Assembly: GCA_030280995.1 (NCBI GenBank)
Contig: JASXTE010000011.1
Location: forward strand, 3,068,001 to 3,132,000
DNA from: Hemileia vastatrix
Taxonomy: Eukaryota; Basidiomycota; Pucciniomycetes; Pucciniales; Zaghouaniaceae
DNA length: 64,000 bases
Reading direction: 5' to 3'
The position numbers and the translations under genes are program-made. How positions within the stretch are numbered: position 1 is the first letter of the stretch; each line of letters starts with the position of its first letter. Under the pieces are notes generated by a model. The model was not told the DNA's origin. It saw only the letters and a list, made by a program, of their open reading frames with translations, and searched no databases. Of the stretch, positions 45,889 to 58,321 are shown one piece after another.

Positions 45889-46940
45889 TTGTTTATGAGT
45901 CCTAGTAGCTCTTACTTTCCTCATGGAAACCTTCCCAAAAACACACAAATAATTAATAGAATTTTTAATGAGACTTTGCCCCCAATCAATTCTTGCTTTT
46001 GTAGATCTTTACACAATTCTTGTCATTCACTTTTGGATATGACACCAGAATCAAATGGATGGAAACAAAACCCTACTGAAGAGCAATTAGACAGATTTTC
46101 ATCATTTGACATGAATTCTTGCAACATTGCCTTTGAGCTACCTCATCCAAAATCAAATTCGGCTGTTTTGGAAAATTTTCCACCAATTTTTGGTGAATCA
46201 TTTATTCACCACCTTTGCATGTGCGGTTTCCCAGGGTCAACTTTTGCTTTGAACCTAGATTGGTTTGGCAAATGGAACCAGTTCTTAGAAAATATTCTCA
46301 TTAAACACTGGGACAATGCCTTAAAAACCAATAATTTGATTGAATATCCGATTGACTCAACTCAAATTAGCTTCTCAAATCAAATGGGAGCTCCTCACCA
46401 TTGGTTTTTAGGTCATTCTGATAAATTAAGACTTGGGAAGGATTCTGATAGCTCTCAAGAAATAATCAAAGTGAGAAAGCATAAATATAGAATTAAAAAA
46501 AGTATGAAAATCCCCTTTTTTCAACCATTTTTATTTATGGCCTTTATTTCAAATAACAAAGATTCTTAGAATTCAGTTAAACAGCTTCCACATTGTGAAA
46601 ACTTATCACAACATTTTCACAAACATCAAGTGTTGTTCAGACACCAAAATTGATAATGATGGATCTTTAAGACGTATCTTAATGCAATGAAGGTCTGAAG
46701 ATTTTTCTAAAGTTGCACAATATCCTGACCAACAACACTTTGAAATTCAAGATACTTTGACCTACTGTGGAAGTGTGCTAAAGGACTTGGCCTTGTACAA
46801 AAGAATCAGTTTGGTTTAAACATTATCACCTAACCTTAATCCTTCTCATGTCCCCCAGGATTTGCCAAATGACTGTTATTCTCCCTTATATCTTGCATCT
46901 ATAAATCCTCAACAACTCAGACTTTTAAATTCTTAAAATC
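45889..46940 (+). pseudogene. unrecognised gene, broken (possible family A relative)
   Basis: The frame 45889-46569 includes GWKQNPTEEQLDRFSSF, GFPGSTFALNLDWFGKWNQF and, near its end, a basic stretch KVRKHKYRIKKSMK. A shift of one frame near 46560 continues as ILRIQLNSFHIVKTYHNIFT, CCSDTKIDNDGSLRRILMQ, then past a TGA RSEDFSKVAQYPDQ and CGSVLKDLALYKRISLV to about 46935. Stops near 46688 and 46818 and the frameshift mark a pseudogene. The F-x-LDW...WNQ block is weakly like FAFDW...WNQ in the gene at 38.4-40.0 kb. No known domain. Confidence 0.45.
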
Positions 46941-47128
46941 CCATAAATTTACCTGCTCTACTTGAAATTCTTGCTTCCTCTAATGTGAGTGATTGACAAA
47001 CTCCCTTAATAATAGGTTTGCTCACTCATACTCATTATTTCCACTGTTTGGGACACTTAGCCTTGAAAACAAAAACATAATTTTAAAAATTACTATTATC
47101 ATTAAAATTTATAGAATTTTAATTTGGC

Positions 47129-48929
47129 TCACATTGTTAGCTTCATTTTTTTCCTTTGAATCTTATACATGCTGAATTCTATACTTCCATGCACAAAATA
47201 ATTCAAAACATTTACTTCATTTTGCTGCCCCATTCTATACAGCCGATTAACAGCCTGCTGCTCAACTGCTGGATTCCAATTCGGCTCCTATTTCAACATT
47301 GAACATATTAAAAATTTAATATTTTTGTTCTTGATATGAAATATAAGACATTGAGCTTACCATTATATATACATTTTGAGCACACTTAAGATCTATACCC
47401 ACTCCTGCAGCCTGAATTGTTGAAACCAAAAGTTGGCAATTTTTATTAAAATGGAATTCATGCATATTTTTGTCTTGCTTTACCCTGCTGAGCTCACCCA
47501 TAAGCTGGGTATACCTAATATTGTGGTCATCTAGAGCCATTTTTATTCTATTATAAAATATTAGAAAATTTTTTTAATAAGCCAACACAATTTTGTAAAA
47601 CAATTCATTATAGAATCACTAACATCTGCAAAAAGTCTGCAAAGTTGGAGAATATAACAGCTTTTGGAAAATTTATACCCCTTTCACCAGAAAAAAAGTT
47701 TTTCAAGTGGCATATAAGATGACAAATCTTTGCAGAATGCTGCCAAGTGAAATAAAAAGTTGGAGTTTCATCCAGATTTTTGTAGATTGGATGGTTGCAG
47801 AATTTTCTTAAAATCATCAGCTCTCTAAGAAACTCAGATGAGTGCCAAGGGAGGTCAGTGCTTCTGGATGGCCCATATCGCTCAGTGAATCCTTCTTCAA
47901 GCACATCAAGTTTAGACCTCCATGGATCTGCTAATTGAACTGATATCCCCCTTTGAATATTTTTTGGAAGAGACAAAATTGCATCTTTTGATCTAAGTAG
48001 GCTTATGACTTTCATTAAGTGATTGATTGATTTTATAGAATTAGCCTTTCCTTTTTGAAAACCTGGAAAAAGAAAATTCTTCCATAGCCAGTCTTCTTGC
48101 CACTTTTCAATTCTAAGAAAAAATATGAGACTTTGAAGGTCAGTGGGCCTGCTCTGAAGTGGAGTTCAAGTCAATCATAGTCGGTGTTGGGATTGCAAGT
48201 CAAATTTTGTTTGAGCACTCTGCAAGTATAAATTTTTAATGTAAATAAAAGATTATTTATAAAAATTATTTATAAAAATTAAGTTTTAAGTTTTAGATAT
48301 AGAAATGGGCACTAACTGAGCTTCATCTAAAACAACTCTATACCAAAAGAGCTTTTGAGTCACCGGTATCTTTTTTTGGCTTTGATTTTTTGACATAGGT
48401 GGGCTAGCTGTTTCATAGGTCGTTAAAACAATAGCAGTGTCCTGTAGCTCATTGACGTTAGTATTTTGACAATCCTTCCCGTAAAGAACCTTGAAAGGAA
48501 GTGCATTATCTTCAAAGTGCACACTTATTTCATTGATCCAATTTGATAGTGTTGCCAGTGGGCATATAATCAGTGGGGCTGAACTCCGATTAATACCTTC
48601 TTGATTTTTCGATACCTGGAATTGTCTTGCTTCACTTTGAGTTGCACTTATAAGAGAAAGAGTTGAAAGTGTCTTTCCCAAACCCATATCATCAGCGAGT
48701 ATTGACTCGTTTCCTTCAGGGGTTAATTGATTGTTAGGAAACTGATATTTATAGTCATCAAATCCAGTTCTAAGCCAATGGTTGTCCTGGTGCCACCACA
48801 TGATATCCAAATTTTCCTTTAAAATTTTTTCATTGTCAATCATAAAATTTATTGCTTGAAGTCGATGTGTTTTGAGAACTGTTTTGATTCCTCGGATAAG
48901 TTGATCAGCTTTCCAATCTTGAGTACTCT
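47129..48929 (-). pseudogene. SNF2-family helicase-like ATPase, broken
   Basis: Minus-strand exons follow the SNF2 order. 48929-48300 has LKTHRLQAINFM, the Walker A block ILADDMGLGKTLSTLSL, PLIICPLATLSNWINEI and VVLDEAQ (motif II, DEAQ for DEAH). After an intron, 48220-47625 carries a motif III segment with two TGA codons (near 48190 and 48180, the latter replacing Gly of TGTP), then LRKFCNHPIY and KAVIFSNFADF. After a GT-AG intron 47550-47355 reads LVSTIQAAGVGIDLKCAQNV. After another, 47290-47129 reads VEQQAVNRLYRMGQQNEVNV. It looks like the RAD5/RAD16/HLTF branch, though no RING finger is visible. Exon joins are clean, but the stops disable it. Confidence 0.75.
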
Positions 48930-49539
48930 AAGTTTTCTTATCTAAATACTGCTAAGTCATTTAAATTCTACATCTCTTTTGAAAATTTGGCAATACCTCC
49001 CCTTGAATTTTATTGAAACAAGGGGTGGGTACCACCAAATTTTTTTAAGTCATCAATTTCACATGTCAGATTTTAAAATTTGGCGATACCCTCTCCTGCA
49101 TTTTATTGAAGTATAGGGTGGAATTCACCAACATTTAACATAATTACATAAATTAATTAATATATAAATAAGATATTTCAAATCTACCACTTTTAAAGTA
49201 ATGAAAATTCCTCATGCCAAAATTCAGATCAAGTCTAGAGACTAATTTTGGGACTTTCCACAGGTATAGGCTAGAAGAACCCCATGAAGCAAATTAATGT
49301 TATCATGATTACCATTTATACAACCCAAGGTCATTGGCTCATTACTTTAATTTAGTAAAGTGACATATCAGATTTATTTATTAGAATTTATGGAAGAATA
49401 TTAAATATTTGGTGAATTTACAATTCCCCATACTTTTTAGATCTACCTAAAGATTTTTTAAATTTATTACCTTTTTCTTCTTTTTTTTTACTTGTTTATT
49501 TGTTGGATTAACTTTCAACTGATCTGGAAAGAGCAACCA
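48930..49539. other. no gene; pair of imperfect repeats
   Basis: Two units of about 65 bp, 48975-49040 and 49072-49137. Both read AAATTTGGC(A/G)ATACC..., TTTTATTGAA and a GGGTGG block. Upstream helicase exons could lie here but none was recognised. Confidence 0.55.
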
Positions 49540-49544
49540 AAATG

Positions 49545-50025
49545 CGTGAAGTCTTGAAAATATTCCAAACCTAGAGGAGCCTTTGTGGTTTGGTGATTAT
49601 CGTAAGAAGAATTCCAAACTGTTTCAATGATTCCATTTCATAATCCAAAATTGATTATGCGTCTATTATCCAGGAAATATCATCCATGTCCTTTAATTTT
49701 AGCAGGTGACAGAATAGGTTGTCCAGTGATAGGATTAATATATGAGAAAATTCCATAAGTAAAGTAAATGGAATCATTTGAGTTGGTGTGATTTTGGTTA
49801 TGAAATCCAGAATGAGTGATTATAATCGCAACAATTTGGTATTCCAAGTCTCGTAGAAAGTTCATGATTTTTTTCAAAAGCTTTATTGAAGAGTTTTTTA
49901 AGTCTAAGAGCAAGAAATGAATTAAATGAATGGAATGTATTCCATTTTCCAAAATCTATATCTAATTCACCACAGAAAAATAGGGGGGTTATTGCTAGAA
50001 ATACCCCTTTCTTGAACTCTGTTGA
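49545..50025 (-). pseudogene. Tet-like 2OG-Fe(II) oxygenase remnant, second copy
   Basis: Near-identical partner of the remnant at 11757-12235. Here the first frame is open over a longer stretch (FKKGVFLAITPLFFCGELDI through LSTRLGIPN), because this copy lacks the stop present near 12207 in the other. The second frame shows the same frameshift, the same HTN in place of H-x-D, and the same TGA stops before YFLDHRR and NGIIETVW. The shared lesions mean the gene was already dead before the block was duplicated. Confidence 0.6.
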
Positions 50026-53000
50026 GACACAAACTATGCCTGAATTATGCACACATCATCACCATGGAGGAAATTGTTTGTCCTTACATTTAGTCAGAGA
50101 TTTGTCACAAATCGAGCTCAAGATGAACCTAAATTTATTACCGTTTGATCTCTCAAAATCCTAATTTGATCATGAGTTGAACTCCCTTTGAGCTCACTTT
50201 GATCTAACATAAGCTTTTTCATATCCAATATGTCAACGATTCACTTTCAAAAAAATTTGTAATGAATTTCACATGGAATATCAGAACCCAAACCAGTAAT
50301 TTTGAGTAAATGGTTCCTCAACATGTTTAATCTACAATAAAATACCATCAAATTTCAATCTAATTACTGAAAACTTTTGGTAAAATGACTAATAGATATT
50401 TAAATTGGAAAATAATTAACAATTTCTCAATTACAAATTCAAAATATAAATCCTTGTTTCAAATGAGAATTTTGTAGATTCCTTGCCTTGCTATATTGTG
50501 AGTAATATTTAAGGTATTTTACACCTTTGTAAATATGGTGTTGTGCTGCTAGAAATTATCTCTGTTTGAAGTCAACTTTATTGAAGCTTGATTCCAGAAT
50601 GATACATATTTTATAACTATTTTGAGAAAAAAGTCACTAGTAATGAATTTAGCCTTTTATCTGTCCTTTATTAAACCTCACTTAATCCTACTTTAATCCA
50701 ATTTGACCCACAAAAACCTTATTCAAGATATTTTTTAGCCCAGGATGATTCAAGATTGGAGCAAAATATTATTTTACATATCCAATATGCCTATTGATTA
50801 AATTTCTTCAAGCTTACTTAAAATTCAAATTAACATTAACTTTCACTGGAAATATTAAACACAAATCTTGGAAATATAGTATGTAAAATAAAAATAAATC
50901 TAATATAATATGCTTACAACAAAATTTTTTTTCTGGATTTATTGAAACAAAAAAATTTTCATTTGTGAAAATAGAAAAAATACTATCAATCCTGAATTTT
51001 GAGCTCATTTTTAAAAATTTAATGCCCCCTCACTTTCAAGTTTATCATGTATTTCAAAAATTATATTTTTAATAATTTTGTGAATAGTACACCTGAGATA
51101 TAAACCTTGGGGATATCAAAAACTAAAACATCAGAAAATTGAAATGTTTTTTATTGATATGAATGGAAATAATGATTTAAAAACACCATTAGAGCAAGTT
51201 TGATTTTGAATAATAGGCATACTTTCTCATTTAAATTTCAATAAAAATAATTATTATTCTTACATAAGTTGCAGTGGATACATTTGAGCTCAAAAAGAAT
51301 TAAAATTGACAAAGCAAGACTTCTATAATTTATATTCAAAAATGAAATCACCCTTCATTTCTAAAATCTCATAAATCCAACTTCAAATCTTCTAACCTTC
51401 ACAAGTAACCACAATGCATTCTGAAAATACTCTATACTTAAATAATTAAAGTAAATAAAATTATGTTTTTATTTTTTATTTCAATTTTTGATAAATAATA
51501 TATATTTATATAATTGCTTAAAAAGTCTAAGAGGGAACTTAATAGTGGTTTTGTAATTAGATATATAGATTAAACATTCAAAAAAATGGTTTGTAATAAA
51601 TTAAAAAGACAAAAAAGATATATATTGATGAAAGAATACTGATTTAGGTTCTCTTAAAATTTTATTAACCATTTTTATGGAATATCAATCCATGGTTAAT
51701 ATTCTTTATGATATTATCATAGAATTTTTTCCTTTTTTAATATAATGTTTTTCTATTGTGTGGTATGTAGTTTAAGATAATTTTAAAAGATTTATTGAAG
51801 ATATATATACCAGAAACAGTATAATCTGTAGATTTATAACAATAACTTACTTTTCTGATGTTTTAAATCATTGATAAGTAGCATATGCATTACACAAGTA
51901 AATAATTATAGTCCCTGGAAATAAGTCCTTGTGAATTTCAAATTTTTTGTTATTCTTAAAATCATTATTTAAATAAACTGAAAATTTTTTCAATCATTGG
52001 CTGAAAGAAGGATTTTCAAAATCTTTTTTTGTATTTATAAAAGTTTCAGTTTTTTTTCATTTATCAAATATAATGAAAATTTGAAAATTTTAACTTCAAA
52101 CTAGTGATCATAGCAAAGTAATACTGGATCAATAAGATAAAAAGGGTGGAATAAAGTAATAGCACAACAGGAAATGATACAAAATTGTTGATTTTTGGCT
52201 CACAAAATTCAACATATTTTTGACATATTTTTCCACCTTTAGATAATGTTTAGTGGATTTTAAAATTATTATAACAAAAATGATTAACAATGTTTTTGAT
52301 TTTTTTAACAAATATAAATATTGTTAGATCATTTTTTTAAAAAATATGACTTGTTTTTATGCTTTAACTACAATATTTAGTAGTTTTTTTAGCAGAAACC
52401 AATTGTTTTGATATTCTATTTTTGAATTTTTTAAGATAGTTCATTTCATTAAAGTTTTGTATCAATTTTTCATTAAAACATCTTTTTTTGAATCTAAAGA
52501 TTTGGTTTTGAAAAAATATATTTTTTTATGTCAATTGACTCATTATTTTTGGATTGATTAATTATGTTAAAATTGGGATCGCTTATTTCTAGTGAGTGTA
52601 CATCATAGTTGGTTTTCAAATCAAAGATTAATAAATGTTGAAATTTCGTAAAATTCAAAATATCTTTTAAACCTTTTTGATTTTAATAATTTTTAATGTT
52701 ATTTAATCATTCTATGAGTAGAACACAATTAAAATCAGATAATAGTACATTGCTGTCAATTTATAATACTAAAACTCTATTCTACTTGAAACCATGTAAA
52801 CTAATGCTTGGTATCACTTATAAGAAACTCAAAATTTTCAAAATTCATATTTCCAACTTTTTAAACATGGTAAAAATTATAATATCTTTTTAGAATAATT
52901 TCCTAATTAGTTTCAAGTACAAGAAAACAATGACCTCAATTTTTTTTAATACTTAAACCATTCTGATGAGTGAATTTCACAATCATCTAAGTAACATATG

Positions 53001-53224
53001 GTTACCATTTATACACATATGTATGATTTCTCCTTTTGTTTAATTTTAGCTGAATCTAAAAAGGAAAATCTCATGTTAAATATCAGCTATAGATAAACTG
53101 CTTATATTAAAAGCTAATATTTCATATGAGAAACTTTTTATTGAGTTTGGGAAACATTAATAAGAGTTGGGCATTATAACTGAGCCATTTATTCAAGTAA
53201 ATAAAAAGGATGACCTCCTAAATA

Positions 53225-53228
<4 letters not shown>

Positions 53229-53271
<43 letters not shown>
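53229..53271. repeat. AT dinucleotide repeat
   Basis: About 21 uninterrupted AT units. The homologous run in copy 1 has about 15. Confidence 0.9.
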
Positions 53272-53275
<4 letters not shown>

Positions 53276-53312
53276 AAAAATTAATTATGTAGTAGCATTT
53301 AACCATGGTTTT

Positions 53313-54489
53313 TGTCAGTATAGTCTAGTATATTAGTATGATATAATAGTGTTTATTTATGGTCCTACTACTTATTGATAAATGATTTAGTGATTAAACC
53401 TCAGGGGAAGACTAATAAAATAGTTATACTCAAATAAAACTCACAATACTTGGATTTAAATGCGTGCTAGTGGTGGAAAATAGATGTATAAAATATAGTT
53501 ATAGCTTATATAAAGATAATATCAATTTATAATGGCTTCATAATATATTTCTGAATGCTAATAATTGTATTGTAGTGTTTTTTTGAATTGTAGTAATTGA
53601 ATGATGATAAATAACCGTCAAAATCCCTTCTTACTTATACCCAAATCCACTGGAGTGCACAGACCTTCAATCCAGATGATGTCACTGCTATCCCTGGCAA
53701 TTACAGCACTGTGAGGGCCCATCACCTCCCCATGGCGTGAATTTCAAGCAGTTTCAAAACCCAGACCTCCAGTAAGGACCCTCCATCACTATTAATAATA
53801 ACACAGATCTATACCATAAATAGAAAATCCAGATAAAAGCGGATACCATAAAGAAACAGGTAGAATAAACAATCAAAAAGAGATTTAATGAAAACAAAAG
53901 CATATAAAGGAAACAAATAAAATGTCCAAGCCCCCAATAACATCCCCAAGCATCCACATTAACCCAGAAATGTCCTTCCAACCCATAAATCCGTGAATAA
54001 CCATCCAAGGAAGTAAATTAAGTTGTCCAAACTGGGTGTGTGCCCCTGATATAGGTGTCTATGCTTCTGTAGGCGTTGTGAGTCCACTGATTTCGTCCAT
54101 ATGACCTAAAATAAGCAGAAAAATAATGGTTATAGGCTATTAAGGGGCTAAAACCCACTAATATACCTAAATATACATAATATACTGCATATTTCACTGA
54201 ATATGAGATTTATGTATACATATAAGCTTATGTATGTCAATAATTACTTCATAGCACTTAAGATAAGTATATTATGACTCCATTAACACCTTAATAAGTA
54301 CTATTAGGCCATGGATAAGCTATTTAAACTACTATAAGTTATATAATAAAATAATAATTATATATATATATGATAAAATAATATATATTATTATTTTAAC
54401 CTTATTTTTAAGATATAAGTTAAATTTACTTAAGGTTATCTTATTTTAAGCATAAGAAATACTCAGTCCTAGGGATATCTAGGCTGACA
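53313..54489 (-). repeat. 3' LTR of Ty3 element 2
   Basis: 1177 bp with inverted termini TGTCAG and CTGACA. The left border coincides exactly with the break in the duplicated block. The right border adjoins a purine tract. No sequence similarity to the LTRs of Ty3 element 1 beyond the terminal TGTCA. Confidence 0.85.
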
Positions 54490-54510
54490 CTCCCTCACCC
54501 CAAAAAAAAA
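54490..54510 (-). other. polypurine tract of Ty3 element 2
   Basis: On the minus strand TTGGGGTGAGGGAG lies directly before the LTR start TGTCAGCC. Confidence 0.65.
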
Positions 54511-54607
54511 CAATAAAAAAAATGTTAGGACATTTTAATTAAAAGTAAGGAGTGAAATAATAAAAAATATAAATAATTTTTATAATACATATACTGAATA
54601 AACAGTA

Positions 54608-56293
54608 TTATTTAGATTTAAATTTTTTCAAGATATTTTTAAGATCAGAGATTTCATTTTCTGGAATCCACTGGTCATATTCACTTGATTTATTTTTAAA
54701 TCTTAATAGATACTCAACTCCCTTTTCTTTAGTAAGGTGTCTCTTTTTAAGTATCTTTTCAATTTCTGCCTTTTCAACTATTTCTTCAGTTTGCTGTTTA
54801 TGCCTTCCTGATCTTCTTGGAAATAGAGCAGTATCATTAGAATTGTATGTTTTTATAAGAGAAATAGGAAATACTGGATGTTTTCTATCATATGGTGCAT
54901 ATAGAATAACCTCAACAGCATTATTACCAACCATCTTTTTAACTACAAATGGTCCAATAAATGGATCCTTCAATTTAACATTACCATTTAAATTGAAATT
55001 TAGTGTTAAAATAAGGACTTCATCACCCTCTTTGAACATTTGTTCTTTATGGGCTTTATCCCATCTTTTCTTTTCATACTCAAACGCCTTATTTATACAT
55101 TCTTGAGCATGTTTTCTGCATAATTCCTGAATCTGAAGAAAAGATTTAGTACCTGGATGGATATCCAATCTAGGTAGCTTATTAAGAGTTTTAGCAGGGG
55201 TAATAGGTACATAGCAAAACCACAACTCAAATGGCTTCTTGCCAGTGACAGAATGTACTGTACTATTGTATGCAAATTCTAAACCTGGGATAAGGGTTAC
55301 CCAATCATGCGTGAATATGTCATTGTCTTTAAAATCAAGACCAAAAGCACAATATCTTCTTATCATATCCTCTAAAGTTTGTATCATTCTTTCTTCTAGC
55401 CCATCAGTCTGTGGATGGTGTGCTGTAGAAAGTTTTAATTGACACCCTGAAACATCCATAAGTGATGTCCAGAACTCAGAAGTAAATTTAGGATATCAGT
55501 CAGAAACTATTGCTTTGGGGAAACCTGCTATACTTAACATTTGTGTCCACCATAAAAAAGCTAAGTCCTTTGCAGAAACCTCTTTGTGGGTAGGAATAAA
55601 TTTACACATCTTTGTAAATCTATCTACAATTACCCAGCAGGAGTTACAACTCTTATGCCCTGCTATTGGAAAACCTGTTACAAAGTCCATGTTAATAATT
55701 TCCCATGGAGCTTTTGGTTGCTCAATTTGTTGTAATAAACCAGCTCTTTTGCCTGTTAATCTTTTAGATTTTTGACAAGAATCACATGTTTCAACATATT
55801 TCTGAACATCCTCAGACATGTTAATCCACCAAGCTGTGTTTTTTACTCTGGTTAATGTTTTATGGTAGTCAAAATGACCTGCTAATATATCATCATGACA
55901 TATACTTAACATTAACTCTTTCATTGAAGGGGGAATTACAATTACATTACTTAATTTTTTCCTGTAATATATAAAACCATCCTCAATGGAAAATTTTCCT
56001 TTTTCTATTGCCTCTTTATACTTAGTTGGTAATGTTTTTATTAAAACATTCATTGAAGCATTAGATGGATCATTTAATATTGTAGTGAGTTTACTCAAGT
56101 CAGGATCTGAAGCATAATTATCAAGAATTGATTGCATAAATTCATCCTCAAGATCTACAATATAAATTCCATAAATGTTAATAATCTCTGACTCAGGAAC
56201 ATAAGCAGGATTATCATCATTATTTGGCAGAGGTACTCTAGATAACAGATCTACATTAGAGTACAAGGTTCCTGCTCTATGTGTAATAGTCAT
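54608..56293 (-). pseudogene. Ty3 integrase with chromodomain, two stops
   Basis: The zinc-binding part has CHDDILAGHFDYHKT and CDSCQKSKR. The core has INMDFVTGF (first Asp), then SD followed by TGA where relatives have Arg (near 55493), then STAHHPQTDGLEERMIQTLE (third acidic residue). The C-terminal region includes the frame through WIPENEISDL, a chromodomain-like end following VEYLLRFKNKSSEYDQW. A second TGA near 56320, where relatives have Trp, separates it from RNase H. Otherwise the frame is intact over 560 codons, so this element is much better preserved than Ty3 element 1. Confidence 0.88.
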
Positions 56294-57526
56294 CCGGCCT
56301 TTGTATTCTTGTACAGCTAATTGTCATCTAAACATGTGTCTATTAGGAGTTTTCATGTTTAAGAGTGACTTAACTGCACTACAGTCAGTTATTAACTCAA
56401 ATTTTTGGTCTTCAAGGTAATAATGTAGCTTCTCAAGAGCCCATACTACTGCCAAATATTCAAGTTGAGTAGCACCATATTTCAATTCACTACTTCTTAG
56501 AGTACGTGAAATATAGCAGATTACTACTTCTGACATTTTTCCTTCAATAAGTTGTTTTTGATGCAAAGCAGCACTGAGACCAATAAAACTTGCATCTGTA
56601 TATAATACAAAAGGTAATTTGAAGTCTGGTAATCCCAAGATAGGAGCTGTCATTAAAAATTCTTTCAACTTATCAAAAGCTTGTTGTCTTTCATTATTCC
56701 AAATGAAAGCTTCTGATTTCTTTATCAGTGTGGTCAATGGTGCAGCAATTGATTGGTAGTTTTTTATATATTGTCTATAATAACCACACATTCCAAGAAA
56801 AGATTGTACATCCTTTACATTTTGAGGAATGCCATTATTCTTTATTGCAGCCACTTTATTTTGGTCTACACATATTTGTAAGCCAGATACAATATGACCA
56901 AGCACTTTTAAAGATTCAAACCCAAATTTACATTTTTTCAATGCAAGGGTCATTTTTATTTCATCCATTTTTTTAAATACTTTCCTTAAATGGATTAAGT
57001 GTTCATCATAAGTTTTTGAGAACACTATGATGTCATCAATGTATACCATTAACCATCCCTCTATCATTTCATTATGGAATGTTATATCCATTAACTTCTG
57101 AAATACTGATGGAGCATTTTTTGGTCCAAATGGCATTCTGACATACTTATAAATTCCCATGTGTGTTGTTATCAACAAAAATTTCTGTGAATTCTTTTCA
57201 ACAGGAATTTGATGGTACCCTTTATTTCCATCTAGGCAACTGATATATTTAGCACTTTTAAGGGTAGCATTTATAGAGGCAATCCTTGGCAAGGGATAAA
57301 TATCATCTACTGTAAATATATTTAATGCTCTATAATCACCGCACAGTCTTGCTTTATCTTGTTCATAAGAAATTAGCACTGGTGATATTACACAATATTT
57401 TGGAGTAGTTTCAACCTTCTCAAGAATGTTCATATTCAATAACATCTTAATATTGTCCTCTATGTCTTTCCTTTTCATTGGTGAAGCAGGGTATGGTTTC
57501 TTTTTAAGACTAGAAGGAATATTATC
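56294..57526 (-). pseudogene. Ty3 reverse transcriptase and RNase H
   Basis: Open from the copia insertion site to 56324. It contains ARLCGDYRALN, DGNKGYHQIPV, MPFGPKNAPSVFQKLMD and the active site VYIDDIIVFSK. RNase H follows with FVLYTDASFIGLSAALHQ, LEYLAVVWALEKLHYYL and ITDCSAVKSL. The key catalytic residues visible are present. Broken only by the TGA at its end and by the copia insertion at its start. Confidence 0.9.
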
Positions 57527-58297
57527 TATTGAAGAATGCGCCTGGATAGGCTGTCAAGTTCCTACATCTTCTACACATGCTCAACACAATGCTAGATTTA
57601 GTACGAGTATAGATTTATGTTGTGATCTGTTAGTAAGGGTGAATAGTTATAGTATGAGATTTTATATAGTTGATAGAGTTTGTACTTGTTACCTATCCAA
57701 TCTCGTATTTCTTTTCTTTCCACTGAAAACTGATTGATCATAATAAATCATTTTTCTCTCTCTATTTTAATTCATTTAATTATTATTCGTCTTACGTTAA
57801 TACCGCTGCCCATGCATCAATCACTGGGGACAGGTATTATTGGTGTACTATATTTTTTTTCACTGATAACTAATCATGGTATGATTTTAGGTGATTGAAA
57901 AATATTCTAGTAGCATGGAGATATTACTAACAGTCAGATTACAATTAATAAATTAAAAGGTATATAATTTGTTATAGTTTACTCTCTGTTCTATGTCAAT
58001 GCAATCCAATCTTGTATTTCTTTTCTTTCCACTGAAAACTGATTGATCATAATAAATCATTTTTCTCTCTCTATTTTAATTCATTTAATTATTATTTGTC
58101 TTACGTTAATATCGCTGCCCATTCATCAATCACTGGGGACAGGTGATTGATAAATATTCTAGCAGCGTGGAGATACTACTAACAGTCGGATTACAATTAA
58201 TAAATTAAAAGGTGATTGATAAATATTCTAGCAGCGTGGAGATATTACTAACAGTCGGATTACAATTAATAAATTAAAAGACACTGGGTCTTCAATA
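57527..58297 (+). repeat. 5' LTR of copia element 2, enlarged
   Basis: 771 bp against 462 bp for the 3' LTR. The extra length is a second copy of a segment of about 135 bp (57698-57832 and 58008-58142), an extra copy of a 69-bp unit starting near TGATTGATAAATATTC (three here, two in the 3' LTR), and two short spacers. Confidence 0.9.
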
Positions 58298-58321
58298 GAT
58301 TAAAAGTCTGAAAACAGCTTT

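Larger units (their letters stand above)
49540..53312. repeat. large duplicated block, copy 2
   Basis: Direct copy of 11755-16455 lacking the two segments that carry MITEs in copy 1. It ends abruptly at GGTTTT where the Ty3 element 2 LTR begins. Apart from the Tet-like remnant no gene is seen. Confidence 0.85.

Noticed and set aside
53754..54008. 84-codon minus-strand frame within the Ty3 element 2 LTR
   Set aside because: Aromatic-rich chance frame in an LTR, with no homolog recognised.
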